Of a DNA stretch of 64,000 nucleotides, positions 50,341 to 59,932 are shown piece by piece. A model generated the notes under the pieces. That model saw only the letters and a program-made list of their open reading frames with translations, was not told the origin of the DNA and did not search any database. The position numbers and the translations under genes are program-made. Position 1 is the first letter of the stretch. Each line of letters begins with the position of its first letter. This stretch comes from CAG-103 sp905215475 (GTDB taxonomy: Bacteria > Bacillota > Clostridia > Oscillospirales > Oscillospiraceae). The stretch covers positions 62,001 to 126,000 of the forward strand of contig CAJMPW010000003.1 of the NCBI GenBank assembly GCA_905215475.1, written 5' to 3'.

Positions 50341-51574
50341 CTGCTGTTGTCCCTTCCCCGGCCGGCGGCCGAAGCTGTAAAAATTCCGCGTCCGGTGTCG
50401 CCTGCGCGCGGCCGATCTCCTGCTCACACTCGGCCGTGAGCGTCACGGTCAGCACGCCGCCGACGGTCTGCGCCGCCGTTTCATAGGCAAGGATCGTGCC
50501 GTCGGCCCCGATCTCTTGGCGCAGCCGCTGCAGCAGCGCCTGCTCGAGCACCGCGCGCGCCGCGTCGGCAGATACCGGCACAGACGCCGTCCGATACGGC
50601 TGCACGCGCTCGCGCACGAGCGAAAACGGCAGTGCAAACACGCCCCGGATCGCAAAAGGATATTCACAAATGATTTTATCACATTCGCGCTCTGAAATTC
50701 CACTGTTTTGATAAAAATTGATCCGTTTTTTCCCCACGCGCAGCGCCCAGCGCGTCCGTCCGCCGTGCGCGGACTGTTTTTCGCTTTCCGTCAGAGCGAT
50801 CTGCCCCGTGAGCTCCTGCCGTGTGCGGGCACGGATCTCGGCGCGGGCACACACCGGGCGCACGCCGCCGCCGAGATCTCCCACCGCGCCGGACACGAGC
50901 ACGTCCCCCGGCTCGACCGCCGCACCGGGCGCGACGCGTGCCTCGCCGGCATAGACATCCATGTGCAGGATGACCCCGGTCGCGGCGGCGTAGATGCTCA
51001 CGGGCGTATCGTCGGGCGTGATGTCCGGCAGCGGGTCTTTTTCGCGCACGATCACCTCGGCGCAGCTGCCGCGCACGTTCACCGTGAGCCAGCGCAGCTG
51101 CGGCAGGCGCAGGATCATATCGTTGCGCACGAGGTCATTGGAAAGTCCCGGCCAATATGTGCCCGGACGCACGCCGCACGCATCCAGACAGCGCAGGATC
51201 TGCCCGGTCGTGAGTGCCTCGTTTCCGGTCACGTCGATGCGCCAGACAAAAAGCGACGACACCGACACCGCAAGCATCAGCAAAAGCAGCGCCGCACACA
51301 GGCCGCGATACCGCGCCGCGCGCCGCAGCAGCCGCGGCAGACCGCGCCGGGACACGGTCTTCACCGTGCACTGGCAGCGCCGTGCAAGCGCCGCGGCCGT
51401 CTCCGCGCAGCGCTCGCGCACCGTAAAGCGCAGCGTATAGGCATCCACCGGCTCGGACGCCGTACACGCAACGCCGGCATCCGCGCAGGCATTGAGCACG
51501 CGCTCCGGATGCGCGCCGCACACCTCGAGCCGCACGCTGCCGCAAAGCGCCAGGATCCACCGCGTCAAACCCAT
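50333..51574 (-). CDS. yqfD: Sporulation protein YqfD
   Basis: 413 aa. Membrane protein made in the mother cell in Bacillus. Soluble N-terminus with CGSVRLEVCGAHPERVLNAC (YqfD pattern), one strong membrane segment (GLCAALLLLMLAVSVSSLFVW, ~90-110), then a large extracytoplasmic part beginning RIDVTGNEALTTGQIL. ATG 51574 sits right behind GAGGTG; TTG 51568 has better spacing and is an alternative. Starts 5 nt after the yqfC stop. Confidence 0.88.
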
Positions 51575-51578
51575 CACC

Positions 51579-51851
51579 TCACGCAAATTCGGCACAAACG
51601 ATCGTGCCGGAGATCAGCACTGCCGCACTGTCCATGGCCACGAGCTGCAAATCCGTGCCGCGCAGACACACCCGCGTGCGCCCGCCGTCAATGATGATGC
51701 ACTCGCGGCTGTATGCGAGCAGTCCGCAGTGGTTTTCCACCAGCGCACGCCGCCGGCCGGTCACGGTCAGCTTCGGCACACCGGTCACGGATTCCGCCGG
51801 ATAATCCAGCCGCTCGGCGATCTCGAGCGGAATGTCTGACAGCCGTCGCAC
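51579..51851 (-). CDS. yqfC: Sporulation protein YqfC
   Basis: 90 aa. YabP/YqfC family: VRRLSDIPLEIAERLDYP start, TVTGRRRALVENHCGLLAYSRECIII core. In Bacillus it acts with YqfD in sporulation under mother-cell sigma-E. I start at the GTG preceded at 6 nt by AGGAGGT; an upstream in-frame codon would overlap the SD. First gene of the operon running to the CoA-transferase. Confidence 0.85.
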   Translation of the reverse strand: MRRLSDIPLEIAERLDYPAESVTGVPKLTVTGRRRALVENHCGLLAYSRECIIIDGGRTRVCLRGTDLQLVAMDSAAVLISGTIVCAEFA

Positions 51852-51951
51852 CGGCTCACCTCCTCGCTGCAAGCCAGTTTATGCGTCCGCAGGCAAGTTT
51901 AGGCCGGGACAGGCATAGAAATGCACTGAAACGTTCACGGGAGGGATGCCG

Positions 51952-52920
51952 ATGGAAGGAAAACGGAGCAACTGCATTGCGCTCGCCGCTGCGCTGGCGG
52001 CACTCGGCGCGCTGCTCGTCTGCTCGCAGGCGGCACTCGAGAGCGCACGCGCGGGACTGAGCCTCTGCGCGCAGATGATCGTGCCGTCGCTGCTGCCGTT
52101 TTTTATGCTCTCGTCGCTGCTGCAGCAGCTCGGGCTGCCGGGGCTGCTGGGACGGCTGCTCTCGCCCGTGACGCAAAAGCTCTTCGGCATCGGCGGCGCG
52201 GGCGCATCGGCGCTGCTGCTGGGCGTGACGGGCGGGTATCCGCTCGGCGCGGACGCCGTGGCGCGGCTGCGGCGCAGCGGCGCGCTCACACGTAAGCAGG
52301 CGGAGCGTGCGCTCGCGTTCTGCAACAATTCCGGTCCTGCGTTTCTCGTCGGCGCGGCGGGCGTGGGCGTGTTTCACAGCGCCGGCTATGGGCTGCTGCT
52401 CTACGGCGTGCACGTGCTGTCGGCCGTGCTCGTCGGGATGCTCTTCGCCCCACGCAGCGGCGGCTTCGAGCCCGAGGAGCGCACGCAGATCGCCGCCGTG
52501 TCGCTCGCGCAGGCGCTGCCGGAGGCTGTGCGCAGCGCCGTGTGCGCGGTGCTGACGGTCAGCGGCTTTGTGGTCACATTCAGCGTCGTGACCGGTATGC
52601 TCGATGCCTCCGGGCTGCTGCCCGCGCTGGTGGGCACGCTCTCTGCGCGGCTCGGACTGGAGCTGCACTTTGCGCGCGCCCTGTGCACAGGCGTGCTCGA
52701 GCTCGGCACGGGCATCGGCGCGATGCAGGGGCTGACGCCGACGCCCGCTAGCCTCGCCCTTGCGGCCTTTCTCATCGGCTGGGGCGGCGTATCGGTGCAC
52801 TGCCAGACGGCGGCAGTGCTCGCCGGAACGGATATCAAAAGCGCCCGGCACACGGCCGGGCGCCTGCTGCACGGAGCAATCTCCGCGCTGTGTATGTGGG
52901 TTCTGGCAAGCCTGTTTTAA
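51952..52920 (+). CDS. Sporulation membrane protein YlbJ-like (nucleoside-recognition/Gate domain)
   Basis: 322 aa, about eight hydrophobic segments. Two Gate-type stretches: MIVPSLLPFFMLSSLLQQLG and GVTGGYPLGADAVARLRRSG...FCNNSGPAFLVG, the latter characteristic of YlbJ/SpoIIM-like sporulation integral membrane proteins. Bacillus YlbJ is longer (about 400 aa). The second ATG (51952) is chosen because GGGAGG is 7 nt upstream; the first (51946) is too close. Divergent from yqfC, which fits a sporulation role. Confidence 0.82.
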   Translation: MEGKRSNCIALAAALAALGALLVCSQAALESARAGLSLCAQMIVPSLLPFFMLSSLLQQLGLPGLLGRLLSPVTQKLFGIGGAGASALLLGVTGGYPLGADAVARLRRSGALTRKQAERALAFCNNSGPAFLVGAAGVGVFHSAGYGLLLYGVHVLSAVLVGMLFAPRSGGFEPEERTQIAAVSLAQALPEAVRSAVCAVLTVSGFVVTFSVVTGMLDASGLLPALVGTLSARLGLELHFARALCTGVLELGTGIGAMQGLTPTPASLALAAFLIGWGGVSVHCQTAAVLAGTDIKSARHTAGRLLHGAISALCMWVLASLF

Positions 52921-52922
52921 CT

Positions 52923-53507
52923 TCATGCACCGGCAAACGAGAACACGATGCCGACCACGGCGGACGCCGCGATGTACACGATCGGGTGCAGCTTTTTCGT
53001 CGGCTTGACGACATTCGTCAGCACCCAGATGACGGCCGCGAGCAGCAGCCCCTTCCAGAAAAACAGATCGGCAAACCGGCCGCTTGCCCGGAAGGTACTC
53101 TCGTGCAGGAGCGAAATGCGCACGACAGCAAAGCCCGCCGCCGCGATCAGCCCCGCGGACGCCGGGCGCAGCCCGTAAAAGGCGTGGTCGACAAAGCGGT
53201 TTTCCCGGAACTTTTTCAGGCATGAGGCGATGATGAGGATGCAGATGACCGCGGGCGTCACGAGACCCAGCGTCGCAATGAGCGAGCCGGGGGCGCCGGC
53301 CGTGACGTAGCCCACATAGGTCGCCGTGTTGACGCCGATCGGACCGGGCGTGGACTCCGACACCGCGACCATGTCCGCGATCTGCTGATAGGTGAACCAG
53401 CCCGTGCGGTCGGACATATCGTAGATAAACGGGAGCGTGGCCAGACCGCCGCCGACGGAAAATAGACCGGTCTTGAAAAACTCCCAGAACAGACGCAGAT
53501 AGATCAT
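52923..53507 (-). CDS. Chromate transporter, second half-subunit
   Basis: 194 aa, CHR family short form. Five to six membrane segments; ATLPFIYDMSDRTGWFT and ESTPGPIGVNTATYVGY (the CHR PGP motif) near 25-60. Works with the adjacent half as a heterodimeric anion (chromate/sulfate-like) transporter. The ATG overlaps the stop of the first half (ATGA). Confidence 0.88.
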   Translation of the reverse strand: MIYLRLFWEFFKTGLFSVGGGLATLPFIYDMSDRTGWFTYQQIADMVAVSESTPGPIGVNTATYVGYVTAGAPGSLIATLGLVTPAVICILIIASCLKKFRENRFVDHAFYGLRPASAGLIAAAGFAVVRISLLHESTFRASGRFADLFFWKGLLLAAVIWVLTNVVKPTKKLHPIVYIAASAVVGIVFSFAGA

Positions 53508-54058
53508 GCCTTACGCGCCTCCAGTTCCCGGATCACGATGCCCGCGACCGCAGCCGCAAGCACGTACAGCACCGGCGAGATGTTCAAAAACACGCTGCCC
53601 GCGAACACGAGCAGAAAGACAAGAAACGTCTTCCAGTCCACAACGGACTTTTTCCACAGCTTCACGACGGCGTTGAGGATCAGCACGCACACGCACACGC
53701 GAATGCCCGCGAACGCATTCTGCACGGCGGGCAGGTGCGCGAAGTTCTGGATGAAGGCCGCGATGATCATAATGATCACGAGCGACGGGAACACGACGCC
53801 GAGCGTGGCAAAGATGCCGCCCCAGATGCCCGCCTGCTTTTGCCCGACGAAGGTGGCGGTGTTGACCGCGATGACGCCCGGCGTGCACTGACCGATGGCA
53901 TACCAGTCCATGACCTCCTCTTCGGTCGCCCAGCGGCGCTTTTCCACGACCTCACGCTGCAGGGCGGGCAGCATGGCATAGCCGCCGCCGAACGTCGTCA
54001 CACCGACGACGGCGAACGCGCCGAAGAGCCCGAAGAGCTGTTTGAGTTTTTCTTTCAT
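53504..54058 (-). CDS. Chromate transporter, first half-subunit
   Basis: 184 aa, CHR family short form. TTFGGGYAMLPALQREVVEKRRW and QCTPGVIAVNTATFVGQKQAG are the conserved family stretches. Paired with the following short CHR gene. The physiological substrate is unknown; chromate resistance is only one possible effect. Preceded by the terminator of the phosphoglucomutase gene, with little room for a promoter. Confidence 0.88.
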   Translation of the reverse strand: MKEKLKQLFGLFGAFAVVGVTTFGGGYAMLPALQREVVEKRRWATEEEVMDWYAIGQCTPGVIAVNTATFVGQKQAGIWGGIFATLGVVFPSLVIIMIIAAFIQNFAHLPAVQNAFAGIRVCVCVLILNAVVKLWKKSVVDWKTFLVFLLVFAGSVFLNISPVLYVLAAAVAGIVIRELEARKA

Positions 54059-54070
54059 ACGTTTCCCCTC

Positions 54071-54110
54071 AAAAAGCCGACCCTCCGGCGCGCATCGCCG
54101 GAGGGCCGGT
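54071..54110 (-). terminator. Terminator after the phosphoglucomutase gene
   Basis: On the minus strand ACCGGCCCTCCGGCG pairs with CGCCGGAGGGTCGGC (two mismatches), followed by TTTTT. Confidence 0.8.
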
Positions 54111-54125
54111 ACATTGGATGTGTGT

Positions 54126-55856
54126 TTAGCCGCGCAGCGTCTCGGCAAACTGCGCATAGCGCTGCACGCGCTCGTCGCACTCGGGGCGCGTCGCGCCGAC
54201 GCCGAGAATATAGACCTTGATCTTCGGCTCTGTGCCGGACGGGCGCACGATGAACGAGCAGCCGTCGTCCAGCTCAAAGTACAGCACGTTTGAGCCGGAG
54301 ATGGGCGTCTTGTCCATTCTGCCGAGCCCCATGACGTACACCGAGCCGTCCTGATAGTCGCGCATACGCACGACCTTCGTGCCCGCGATCTCCTGCAGCG
54401 GCTCGCGGCGCAGCTGTGCCATGAGTGCGCGCATTTTCTCCAGACCGTCGAGCCCCGGCATGACCAGATTGAGCGTGCGCTCACCGTAGAAGCCGTACTT
54501 CTCGTACAGCGCATCGAGCGCCTGAGCCAGCGTCATGCCCTGCTCAAAATAGTACGCCGCCATCTCCGTGATCATCACGCAGGCGGTCACGGCGTCCTTG
54601 TCGCGGACATAGTCGCCCATCATGTAGCCGTAGCTCTCCTCAAAGGCGAGCAGGTACTGATACGAGCCGTCGCGCTGGTACTCGGCCAGCTTCTCGGCCA
54701 TGAACTTGAAGCCGGTGAACGTCTCCTCAAAGTGGACGTTATGCACATCGCAGATCCGCCGCACCATCTTGGACGTGACGATCGTCGAGAGCGCGGCCGC
54801 GTTTTCCGGCAGCGTACCCTTGCGGATGTGCGCCGTGATGATGTAGTCGAGCAGCAGCACGCCCATCTGGTTGCCGGTGATGGTGTGGTACTCCCCGTCC
54901 GCACCGCGCACCATGACGCCGACGCGGTCAGAGTCCGGATCGGTGCCGATGATGAGGTCGCTGCCGACCTTCTTGGCGAGGTCGATGGCCAGATAGAAGC
55001 CCTCCGGGTTTTCCGGGTTCGGGCTCTCCACGGTCGGGAACGTGCCGTCGAGCACCATCTGCTCCTTGACGGGGATGACCTGCGTCATGCCGAGCCTATG
55101 CAGCGCCTCGGGCACAAGGTGCCAGCCCGCGCCGTGAAACGGCGTGTAGACGATCTTGAAGCGGTCGGCCACGCGGCGGACGACGTCCGGGTCGATCGGC
55201 TGACGCAGCACGTTTGCGAGGAAGGCCTCGTCCGTCTCCGCGCCCATGAACTCTACCAGTCCCTGACGCACCGCATCGTCAAAGTCCATGCGCTGGATGT
55301 CGTTGAAGATGTCCAGCTGCTCCATGTTCTTGGCAATGGCGGCGGCGTGCTGCGGCGGCAGCTGTGCGCCGTCGGACCAGTAGACCTTGTAGCCGTTATA
55401 TTCCTTCGGGTTGTGGCTGGCCGTGATGTTCAATCCGGCCGTCGTGCCATAGTGCTTGACGGCGAACGACAGCTCCGGCGTCGGGCGCAGGGCGTCAAAA
55501 ATACGCACATGGATGCCGTTGGCCGCCATGACGGACGCGGCCTCGTGCGCAAAGCGCTCGCTGTTGACGCGGCAGTCAAAGCAGATGGCGATGCCGCGCG
55601 AGCACGCACCCGCGCCCTCGGCCTTGATGACCTCCGCGAATGCCTGCGTGGCGTGGCGGATGACATGGATGTTCATGCGGCGGCAGCCGAGCGCCATCTC
55701 ACCGCGCAGGCCGGCCGTGCCGAACTCGAGCGGGGCAAAAAAGCGGCTCTCGATCTCTTTTTTATCATCGCGGATGGCATTGAGCTCTTCCCACTCCGCA
55801 TTGGAGAGCGCGGGACTGTCGAGCCAACGCTGGTATTCTTCCATGTAATTACGCAT
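54126..55856 (-). CDS. Alpha-phosphoglucomutase / phosphomannomutase
   Basis: 576 aa. Interconverts glucose-1-P and glucose-6-P (or the mannose forms), feeding cell-wall and polysaccharide sugar-nucleotide synthesis. FGTAGLRGEM near 46, phosphoserine loop TASHNPKEYNGYKVYW (Ser ~146), metal loop GTDPDSDRVG (~300), sugar loop FEESYGYM, phosphate loop RPSGTEPKIKVY. AAGGAGAA before the ATG. Overlaps the DUF2007 gene by 8 nt and ends the murA operon. Confidence 0.94.
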   Translation of the reverse strand: MRNYMEEYQRWLDSPALSNAEWEELNAIRDDKKEIESRFFAPLEFGTAGLRGEMALGCRRMNIHVIRHATQAFAEVIKAEGAGACSRGIAICFDCRVNSERFAHEAASVMAANGIHVRIFDALRPTPELSFAVKHYGTTAGLNITASHNPKEYNGYKVYWSDGAQLPPQHAAAIAKNMEQLDIFNDIQRMDFDDAVRQGLVEFMGAETDEAFLANVLRQPIDPDVVRRVADRFKIVYTPFHGAGWHLVPEALHRLGMTQVIPVKEQMVLDGTFPTVESPNPENPEGFYLAIDLAKKVGSDLIIGTDPDSDRVGVMVRGADGEYHTITGNQMGVLLLDYIITAHIRKGTLPENAAALSTIVTSKMVRRICDVHNVHFEETFTGFKFMAEKLAEYQRDGSYQYLLAFEESYGYMMGDYVRDKDAVTACVMITEMAAYYFEQGMTLAQALDALYEKYGFYGERTLNLVMPGLDGLEKMRALMAQLRREPLQEIAGTKVVRMRDYQDGSVYVMGLGRMDKTPISGSNVLYFELDDGCSFIVRPSGTEPKIKVYILGVGATRPECDERVQRYAQFAETLRG

Positions 55857-56184
55857 CGTCTTCTCCTTCCGTCAGCGCCGAGGCGCAGCCCTCCCGGAGT
55901 GCCTGCGCATCGGCAAGCAGCGTTTCCGGGACCAGAATTTCCACTCCGTAACCGGACATACCCAACATGATCTTTCCAAACTGGCCGTCCCCTGGATAGT
56001 TTTTCAGGCAGGGGATGCCATACGCCTCCAGCATATTGACCAGCAGCACATCGTCCATATCGATACCTGTGCACTTGGTCAGCAACGCCGGTGGCACCAG
56101 TTCGCCGTCCGCATCGCGCGGCCAGCGCTTGAGCAAATCGCCGGGAAGCGATCTGCCCCACTCTGCTTTCAGCTCTTGCGCCAT
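55849..56184 (-). CDS. DUF2007-like small protein
   Basis: 111 aa. The C-terminal half (LLVNMLEAYGIPCLKNYPGDGQ...GVEILVPETLLADAQAL) fits the DUF2007 'putative signal transducing' domain, a small alpha/beta fold. The N-terminal ~40 residues (EWGRSLPGDLLKRWPRDADGELVPPALLTKC) form a lead segment often fused to it. AGGAGAA precedes the ATG. Role unknown; conserved coupling to phosphoglucomutase here. Confidence 0.65.
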   Translation of the reverse strand: MAQELKAEWGRSLPGDLLKRWPRDADGELVPPALLTKCTGIDMDDVLLVNMLEAYGIPCLKNYPGDGQFGKIMLGMSGYGVEILVPETLLADAQALREGCASALTEGEDDA

Positions 56185-56202
56185 GGTAGTTCTCCTATAT
56201 TT

Positions 56203-56685
56203 CTATTTGTGATATTGCGTGCCCGCGTTGATCGCGCACGCGCGGTAGATCTGCTCGGCGAGCATGACGCGCGCCAGATGGTGCGGGAACGTCATCGGCG
56301 ACATACTCAGCCGCAGCGACGCCTCGCGCTTGAGCTCCTCGTCCAGACCGAACGACCCGCCGACAAGAAAGCACACCTTCGACGTGCCGCCCGCCGCGTA
56401 ACCGGCAAGCTGCCGTGCGAGCGCCTCGCTCGAGAGGAGCTTTCCCTCGACGCACATGGCGATCACGGCCGCACCCTTCGGGATGCGCGCGCGGATGGCC
56501 TGTGCCTCCTTTTCCAGTGCCGCGCGGATCTCTTTCGGTGATGGGCGCTCGGGCAGACGCTGCTCCGGCAGCTCCGCCAATTCGAACCGGCAGTAAGCGC
56601 CCAGCCGCTTGGCATATTCCGCAAACGCGGAGGTATAATAAGTCTCCCGCATCTTTCCGACGCACAGGAGCGTTATCGACAGCAT
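56203..56685 (-). CDS. rlmH: 23S rRNA (pseudouridine1915-N3)-methyltransferase RlmH
   Basis: 160 aa, SPOUT-class methyltransferase acting on helix 69. Conserved features: LCVGKMRETYYTSAFAEYAKRL start, CVEGKLLSSEALA, FLVGGSFGLDEELKREASLRLSMSPMTFPHHLAR, EQIYRACAI, and the C-terminal YHK. Start ATG 56685 is inside the end of walJ; 56691 (GTG) is an alternative two codons earlier. Confidence 0.96.
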   Translation of the reverse strand: MLSITLLCVGKMRETYYTSAFAEYAKRLGAYCRFELAELPEQRLPERPSPKEIRAALEKEAQAIRARIPKGAAVIAMCVEGKLLSSEALARQLAGYAAGGTSKVCFLVGGSFGLDEELKREASLRLSMSPMTFPHHLARVMLAEQIYRACAINAGTQYHK

Positions 56686-57470
56686 ACGCACGCCTTTCCC
56701 GCCGCAAGCACGAGCGGCGTATCGGCCGGCGCGGCATAGAGCTCCGGCTGCTCACCGGGCAAAAAGCCCGCGTCCGCGAGCGCCTGCGACACGGTGTCGA
56801 GCGCGGCGCGCGGGGTGTTGTTCTCCCGGCTGAGGTGGCCGAGCACGAGCTGCTGCGCGCCATTTTCCGCAAGAAACACCGCGAGCGCTCCGGCGCTTTC
56901 ATTTGACAGATGCCCGTGGTCGGACGCGATGCGCCGCTTGAGATAGACCGGATAAGGTCCGGTGCGCAAAAGCTCCGGATCATGGTTGGCCTCGATGACG
57001 GCACAGTCCACACCGCAGAGCGCCGCGCGCACGGTATCCGTCACGACGCCGAGGTCGGTGCAGAGACCGAAATGCGCCGAGCCGTCGAGCCGGTAGCCAC
57101 AGCTTCCGGCCGCGTCGTGCGGCGTCGCAAACGGCGTCACGCGCACATCGCCGAGGCAAAACGGCACATCCGGCGCGATCTCACGCAGGCATTCTGCCGG
57201 CAGCTGCGCACGCAGCGCAGCACACACGGCAGGCAGCGCATACACCGGCACGGGGTCGTGCCGCAGCAGCACCGCAAGCCCCTTGACATGGTCGGAGTGC
57301 TCATGCGTGACGAGCACGCCCGCGAGCGCATCCGCCGTCACATCCTGCGCCGAGAGTCCGGCACGGATGCGCCGCGCGGAGATGCCGGCGTCGAGCAAAA
57401 TATGGGTATCGCCGTCGGACACGAGCGCGCAGTTGCCGCTCGAGCCGCTGGCAAACAGGGCAATGTTCAT
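56673..57470 (-). CDS. walJ: MBL-fold hydrolase WalJ/YycJ-like
   Basis: 265 aa. ASGSSGNCALV start, LLDAGISARRI, metal motif THEHSDHVKGL (~58-68), HDAAGSCGYRL, later ANHDPELL and LVLGHLSREN: the YycJ/WalJ pattern, a phosphodiesterase-type MBL protein linked in Bacillus to replication/cell-division coordination. The ATG overlaps the murA stop (ATGA). No walRK genes are in this window. Confidence 0.88.
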   Translation of the reverse strand: MNIALFASGSSGNCALVSDGDTHILLDAGISARRIRAGLSAQDVTADALAGVLVTHEHSDHVKGLAVLLRHDPVPVYALPAVCAALRAQLPAECLREIAPDVPFCLGDVRVTPFATPHDAAGSCGYRLDGSAHFGLCTDLGVVTDTVRAALCGVDCAVIEANHDPELLRTGPYPVYLKRRIASDHGHLSNESAGALAVFLAENGAQQLVLGHLSRENNTPRAALDTVSQALADAGFLPGEQPELYAAPADTPLVLAAGKACVCCR

Positions 57471-58759
57471 TCGGCAGCGGCCACACACTGCTCGGCATCG
57501 TCGCGCTCGAGCACGATGTCGGCGCCGATGCTGCGCAGCTTACCGACGAAGTTTTCATAGCCGCGCTCGATAAAGTGGATGTCCGTGACCACGGTCTCGC
57601 CCACGGCGCACAGACCGGCGATGACCACGGCGGCGCCGGCGCGCAGATCGCACGCCTTGACATCCGCGCCGTGCAGCTCTTCCACGCCGTTGAGCACGGC
57701 GGTGCAGCCGTTGACCTGCGCGTCCGCGCCCATGCGAGTCAGCTCCTGAATGTACTTATAGCGATTGTCGTACACACCCTCGGTCACGACGCTCGTGCCG
57801 TCGGCCAGACACAGCGCCACGCTGATCTGCGGCTGCATATCCGTCGGGAAGCCGGGGTACGGCTGGGTCTTGACGTTCGTGTGGCGCAGGCGGCCGTTGC
57901 TGCGCACGAGCACGCTGTCGCCGCCCTCGACGACGGTCACGCCCATCTCGCGCAGCTTTGCGCTGATGCACTCGAGATGGCGCGGGATCACGTTCGTCAG
58001 ACGCACCTCGCCGCCGGCGGCGGCGCAAGCCGTCATATACGTGCCCGCCTCGATCTGGTCGGGGATGACGCTGTACGTGCCGCCGTGCAGACGGTCAACG
58101 CCCTGGATACGGATCGAATCCGTACCGGCGCCGCGAATGTCCGCACCCATGGAGTTGAGGAAGTTGGCGAGATCGACGATGTGCGGCTCACGCGCCGCGT
58201 TCTCGATCACGGTGCGGCCGCGCGCAAGCGTCGCCGCGATGATGATGTTCATCGTCGCGCCGACGGAGACCTTATCCAGATATACCTTTGCCCCGTGCAG
58301 GCGGCCGTCGGGCGTGTCGGCATAGACAAAGCCGTTTTTTACCTCGACGTTCGCGCCCATCGCAGTCATGCCCTTGATGTGCTGGTCGATCGGCCGGACG
58401 CCGAAGTTGCAGCCGCCAGGCATGGTCGTCTTGGCCGAGCCGAAGCGGCCAAGCATCGAGCCGATGAAGTAGTACGACGCGCGGATCTTGCGCATCAGGT
58501 CATACGGCGGCTCGGTGAAGCGCACCTGCGTACAGTCGATCTCAACGGCGGAGGGGCTGAGGTATTCCACACGCGCACCAAGCCCCTGAAGGATCTTCAG
58601 GAGCATATCCACATCGCTGATCTGCGGCATATTCTCGATCCGGCAGACACCGTCGACCATCAGAGCCGCCGGGATGATCGCCACGGCCGCGTTTTTCGCG
58701 CCGCTGATCTCGATCTCCCCGTGCAGGGGTCTGCCGCCATGTATCACATATCTATCCAA
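57467..58759 (-). CDS. murA: UDP-N-acetylglucosamine 1-carboxyvinyltransferase
   Basis: 430 aa. First committed step of peptidoglycan synthesis: enolpyruvyl transfer from PEP to UDP-GlcNAc. SGAKNAAVAI near 19-28, active-site loop MPGGCNFGVRPIDQH with the catalytic Cys (about residue 117) kept, so the fosfomycin target is intact. I favour the TTG start at 58759, 9 nt behind GAGAGGTG and giving the usual MDRYVI... end; a GTG four codons earlier (58771) overlaps that SD. First gene of murA-walJ-rlmH-DUF2007-phosphoglucomutase. Confidence 0.95.
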   Translation of the reverse strand: MDRYVIHGGRPLHGEIEISGAKNAAVAIIPAALMVDGVCRIENMPQISDVDMLLKILQGLGARVEYLSPSAVEIDCTQVRFTEPPYDLMRKIRASYYFIGSMLGRFGSAKTTMPGGCNFGVRPIDQHIKGMTAMGANVEVKNGFVYADTPDGRLHGAKVYLDKVSVGATMNIIIAATLARGRTVIENAAREPHIVDLANFLNSMGADIRGAGTDSIRIQGVDRLHGGTYSVIPDQIEAGTYMTACAAAGGEVRLTNVIPRHLECISAKLREMGVTVVEGGDSVLVRSNGRLRHTNVKTQPYPGFPTDMQPQISVALCLADGTSVVTEGVYDNRYKYIQELTRMGADAQVNGCTAVLNGVEELHGADVKACDLRAGAAVVIAGLCAVGETVVTDIHFIERGYENFVGKLRSIGADIVLERDDAEQCVAAAE

Positions 58760-58870
58760 AGTATTTGACACCTCTCATGCTGCGAAGGCAGAGCGCCGGT
58801 GCGCATCTGCAGCCGCTTTTGGCCGCGCTTCGTGCATAGCTTGCCCGATTTTAACGGAACCTAACAACGG

Positions 58871-58899
58871 ATTATAGCATGGTTTTTCCGGAAAAGCAA
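58871..58899 (-). promoter_or_regulatory. Promoter of the murA operon
   Basis: On the minus strand: TTGCTT (58899-58894), 17-nt spacer ending TGC, TATAAT (58876-58871) with an extended -10. Confidence 0.7.
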
Positions 58900-59466
58900 T
58901 CACAACCCTCCGGATGCCGCTTCTCCGCGCTCCCGCGCGAGCAAAAGCTGCGTTTTTAGCAGCGCAACTGTCGTTTTTCCGTCGCAGAGTTCGCCATCCA
59001 GTGCCATCTGCACGAGCGCATCCAGCGGATATCGCTCCAGATTCAGGAACTCCCCGGGGTCAAGGTGCGCCGCACCGTGGTGCAGATCGCGCGCAAGGTA
59101 GATGTGCAGCACCTCCTGCGAGTAGCCGGGCGAAGTGAAGTTCGCACCCAGATATTGCAGCCGTCCTGCGCTGAGCCCCGTCTCCTCCGAGAGCTCGCGC
59201 GCCGCCGCCAGCTCCGGCGCTTCCCCGGGTTCGAGCTTGCCGGCCGGCAGCTCGAGCAGCGTGCGCGAAAACGGATAGCGGTACTGCCGCACGCACCAGA
59301 CCGTGCCGTCATCCTCCAGCGGCAGCACCGTCACGCCGCCCGGATGCTCCACGACCTCGCGCTTGGCCAGGCTGCCGTCGGGCAGACGCGCCTCGTCGAG
59401 CCGGACGTTGACGATCACGCCGTGATAGCTTGTGACGGTCTTGAGTTTTTCTTCGATCAGTTCCAT
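58900..59466 (-). CDS. NUDIX hydrolase (ADP-ribose pyrophosphatase-like)
   Basis: 188 aa. The Nudix box GKLEPGEAPELAAARELSEETGL (~76-98) is complete. The preceding VVEHPGGVTVLPLEDDGTVWCVRQYRYPF and following LGANFTSPGYSQEVLHIYLA match the ADP-ribose/sugar-nucleotide diphosphatase branch. AAGGAG 9 nt before the ATG decides the start. Likely cleans up ADP-ribose or similar nucleotides. Confidence 0.9.
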   Translation of the reverse strand: MELIEEKLKTVTSYHGVIVNVRLDEARLPDGSLAKREVVEHPGGVTVLPLEDDGTVWCVRQYRYPFSRTLLELPAGKLEPGEAPELAAARELSEETGLSAGRLQYLGANFTSPGYSQEVLHIYLARDLHHGAAHLDPGEFLNLERYPLDALVQMALDGELCDGKTTVALLKTQLLLARERGEAASGGL

Positions 59467-59564
59467 GAACCACCACTCCTTCTTCTCTGGCATGATACCA
59501 TATTCCTGCCCGGAATGCCATATATTTTGAGTAGTACGCGGCGTCTACCGACGCCGGAAAGGAG

Positions 59565-59861
59565 GTGCTGTGCATCGCAAGACCCGTTTCTGACCCGCCG
59601 CGCCGGTTTCGCTTCGGCTCGTTTGCCGATCTGACCGCAGCGCTCGGCTGCTTTCCGGAGGGGATCGACTCGGACGTGGTGTACATAGCCGGCGGCTGGG
59701 AGCTGTTCACACGCGCAGAGGACGCGCTGCTGCCGAACGCGGTGTTCGAGTTCGGCGAGGCGCTGCCGTGCAGTGGACTATTATACGCGCACATCCGCGA
59801 ACACGGCCACATCGTCGCCCGGCGCAACGCCATTGAGACGCTTCGGCGTTATTTCTGCTGA
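59565..59861 (+). CDS. Hypothetical protein (98 aa)
   Basis: Reading frame with coding-like third positions, directly before smpB. No family recognised. The product is soluble, with a central YIAGGWELFTRAEDALLPNAVFEF segment. A strong AAAGGAGG is present at 59558-59565, but the in-frame GTG overlaps it and the next in-frame start is not obvious, so the true N-terminus is unclear. Confidence 0.5.
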   Translation: MLCIARPVSDPPRRFRFGSFADLTAALGCFPEGIDSDVVYIAGGWELFTRAEDALLPNAVFEFGEALPCSGLLYAHIREHGHIVARRNAIETLRRYFC

Positions 59862-59932
59862 TTTCGCTCTTTTCATTTGCCGCCGGATGTGGTAAACTAT
59901 ATCCACGATTTCGCACGAAGGAGGTCCCCGCC

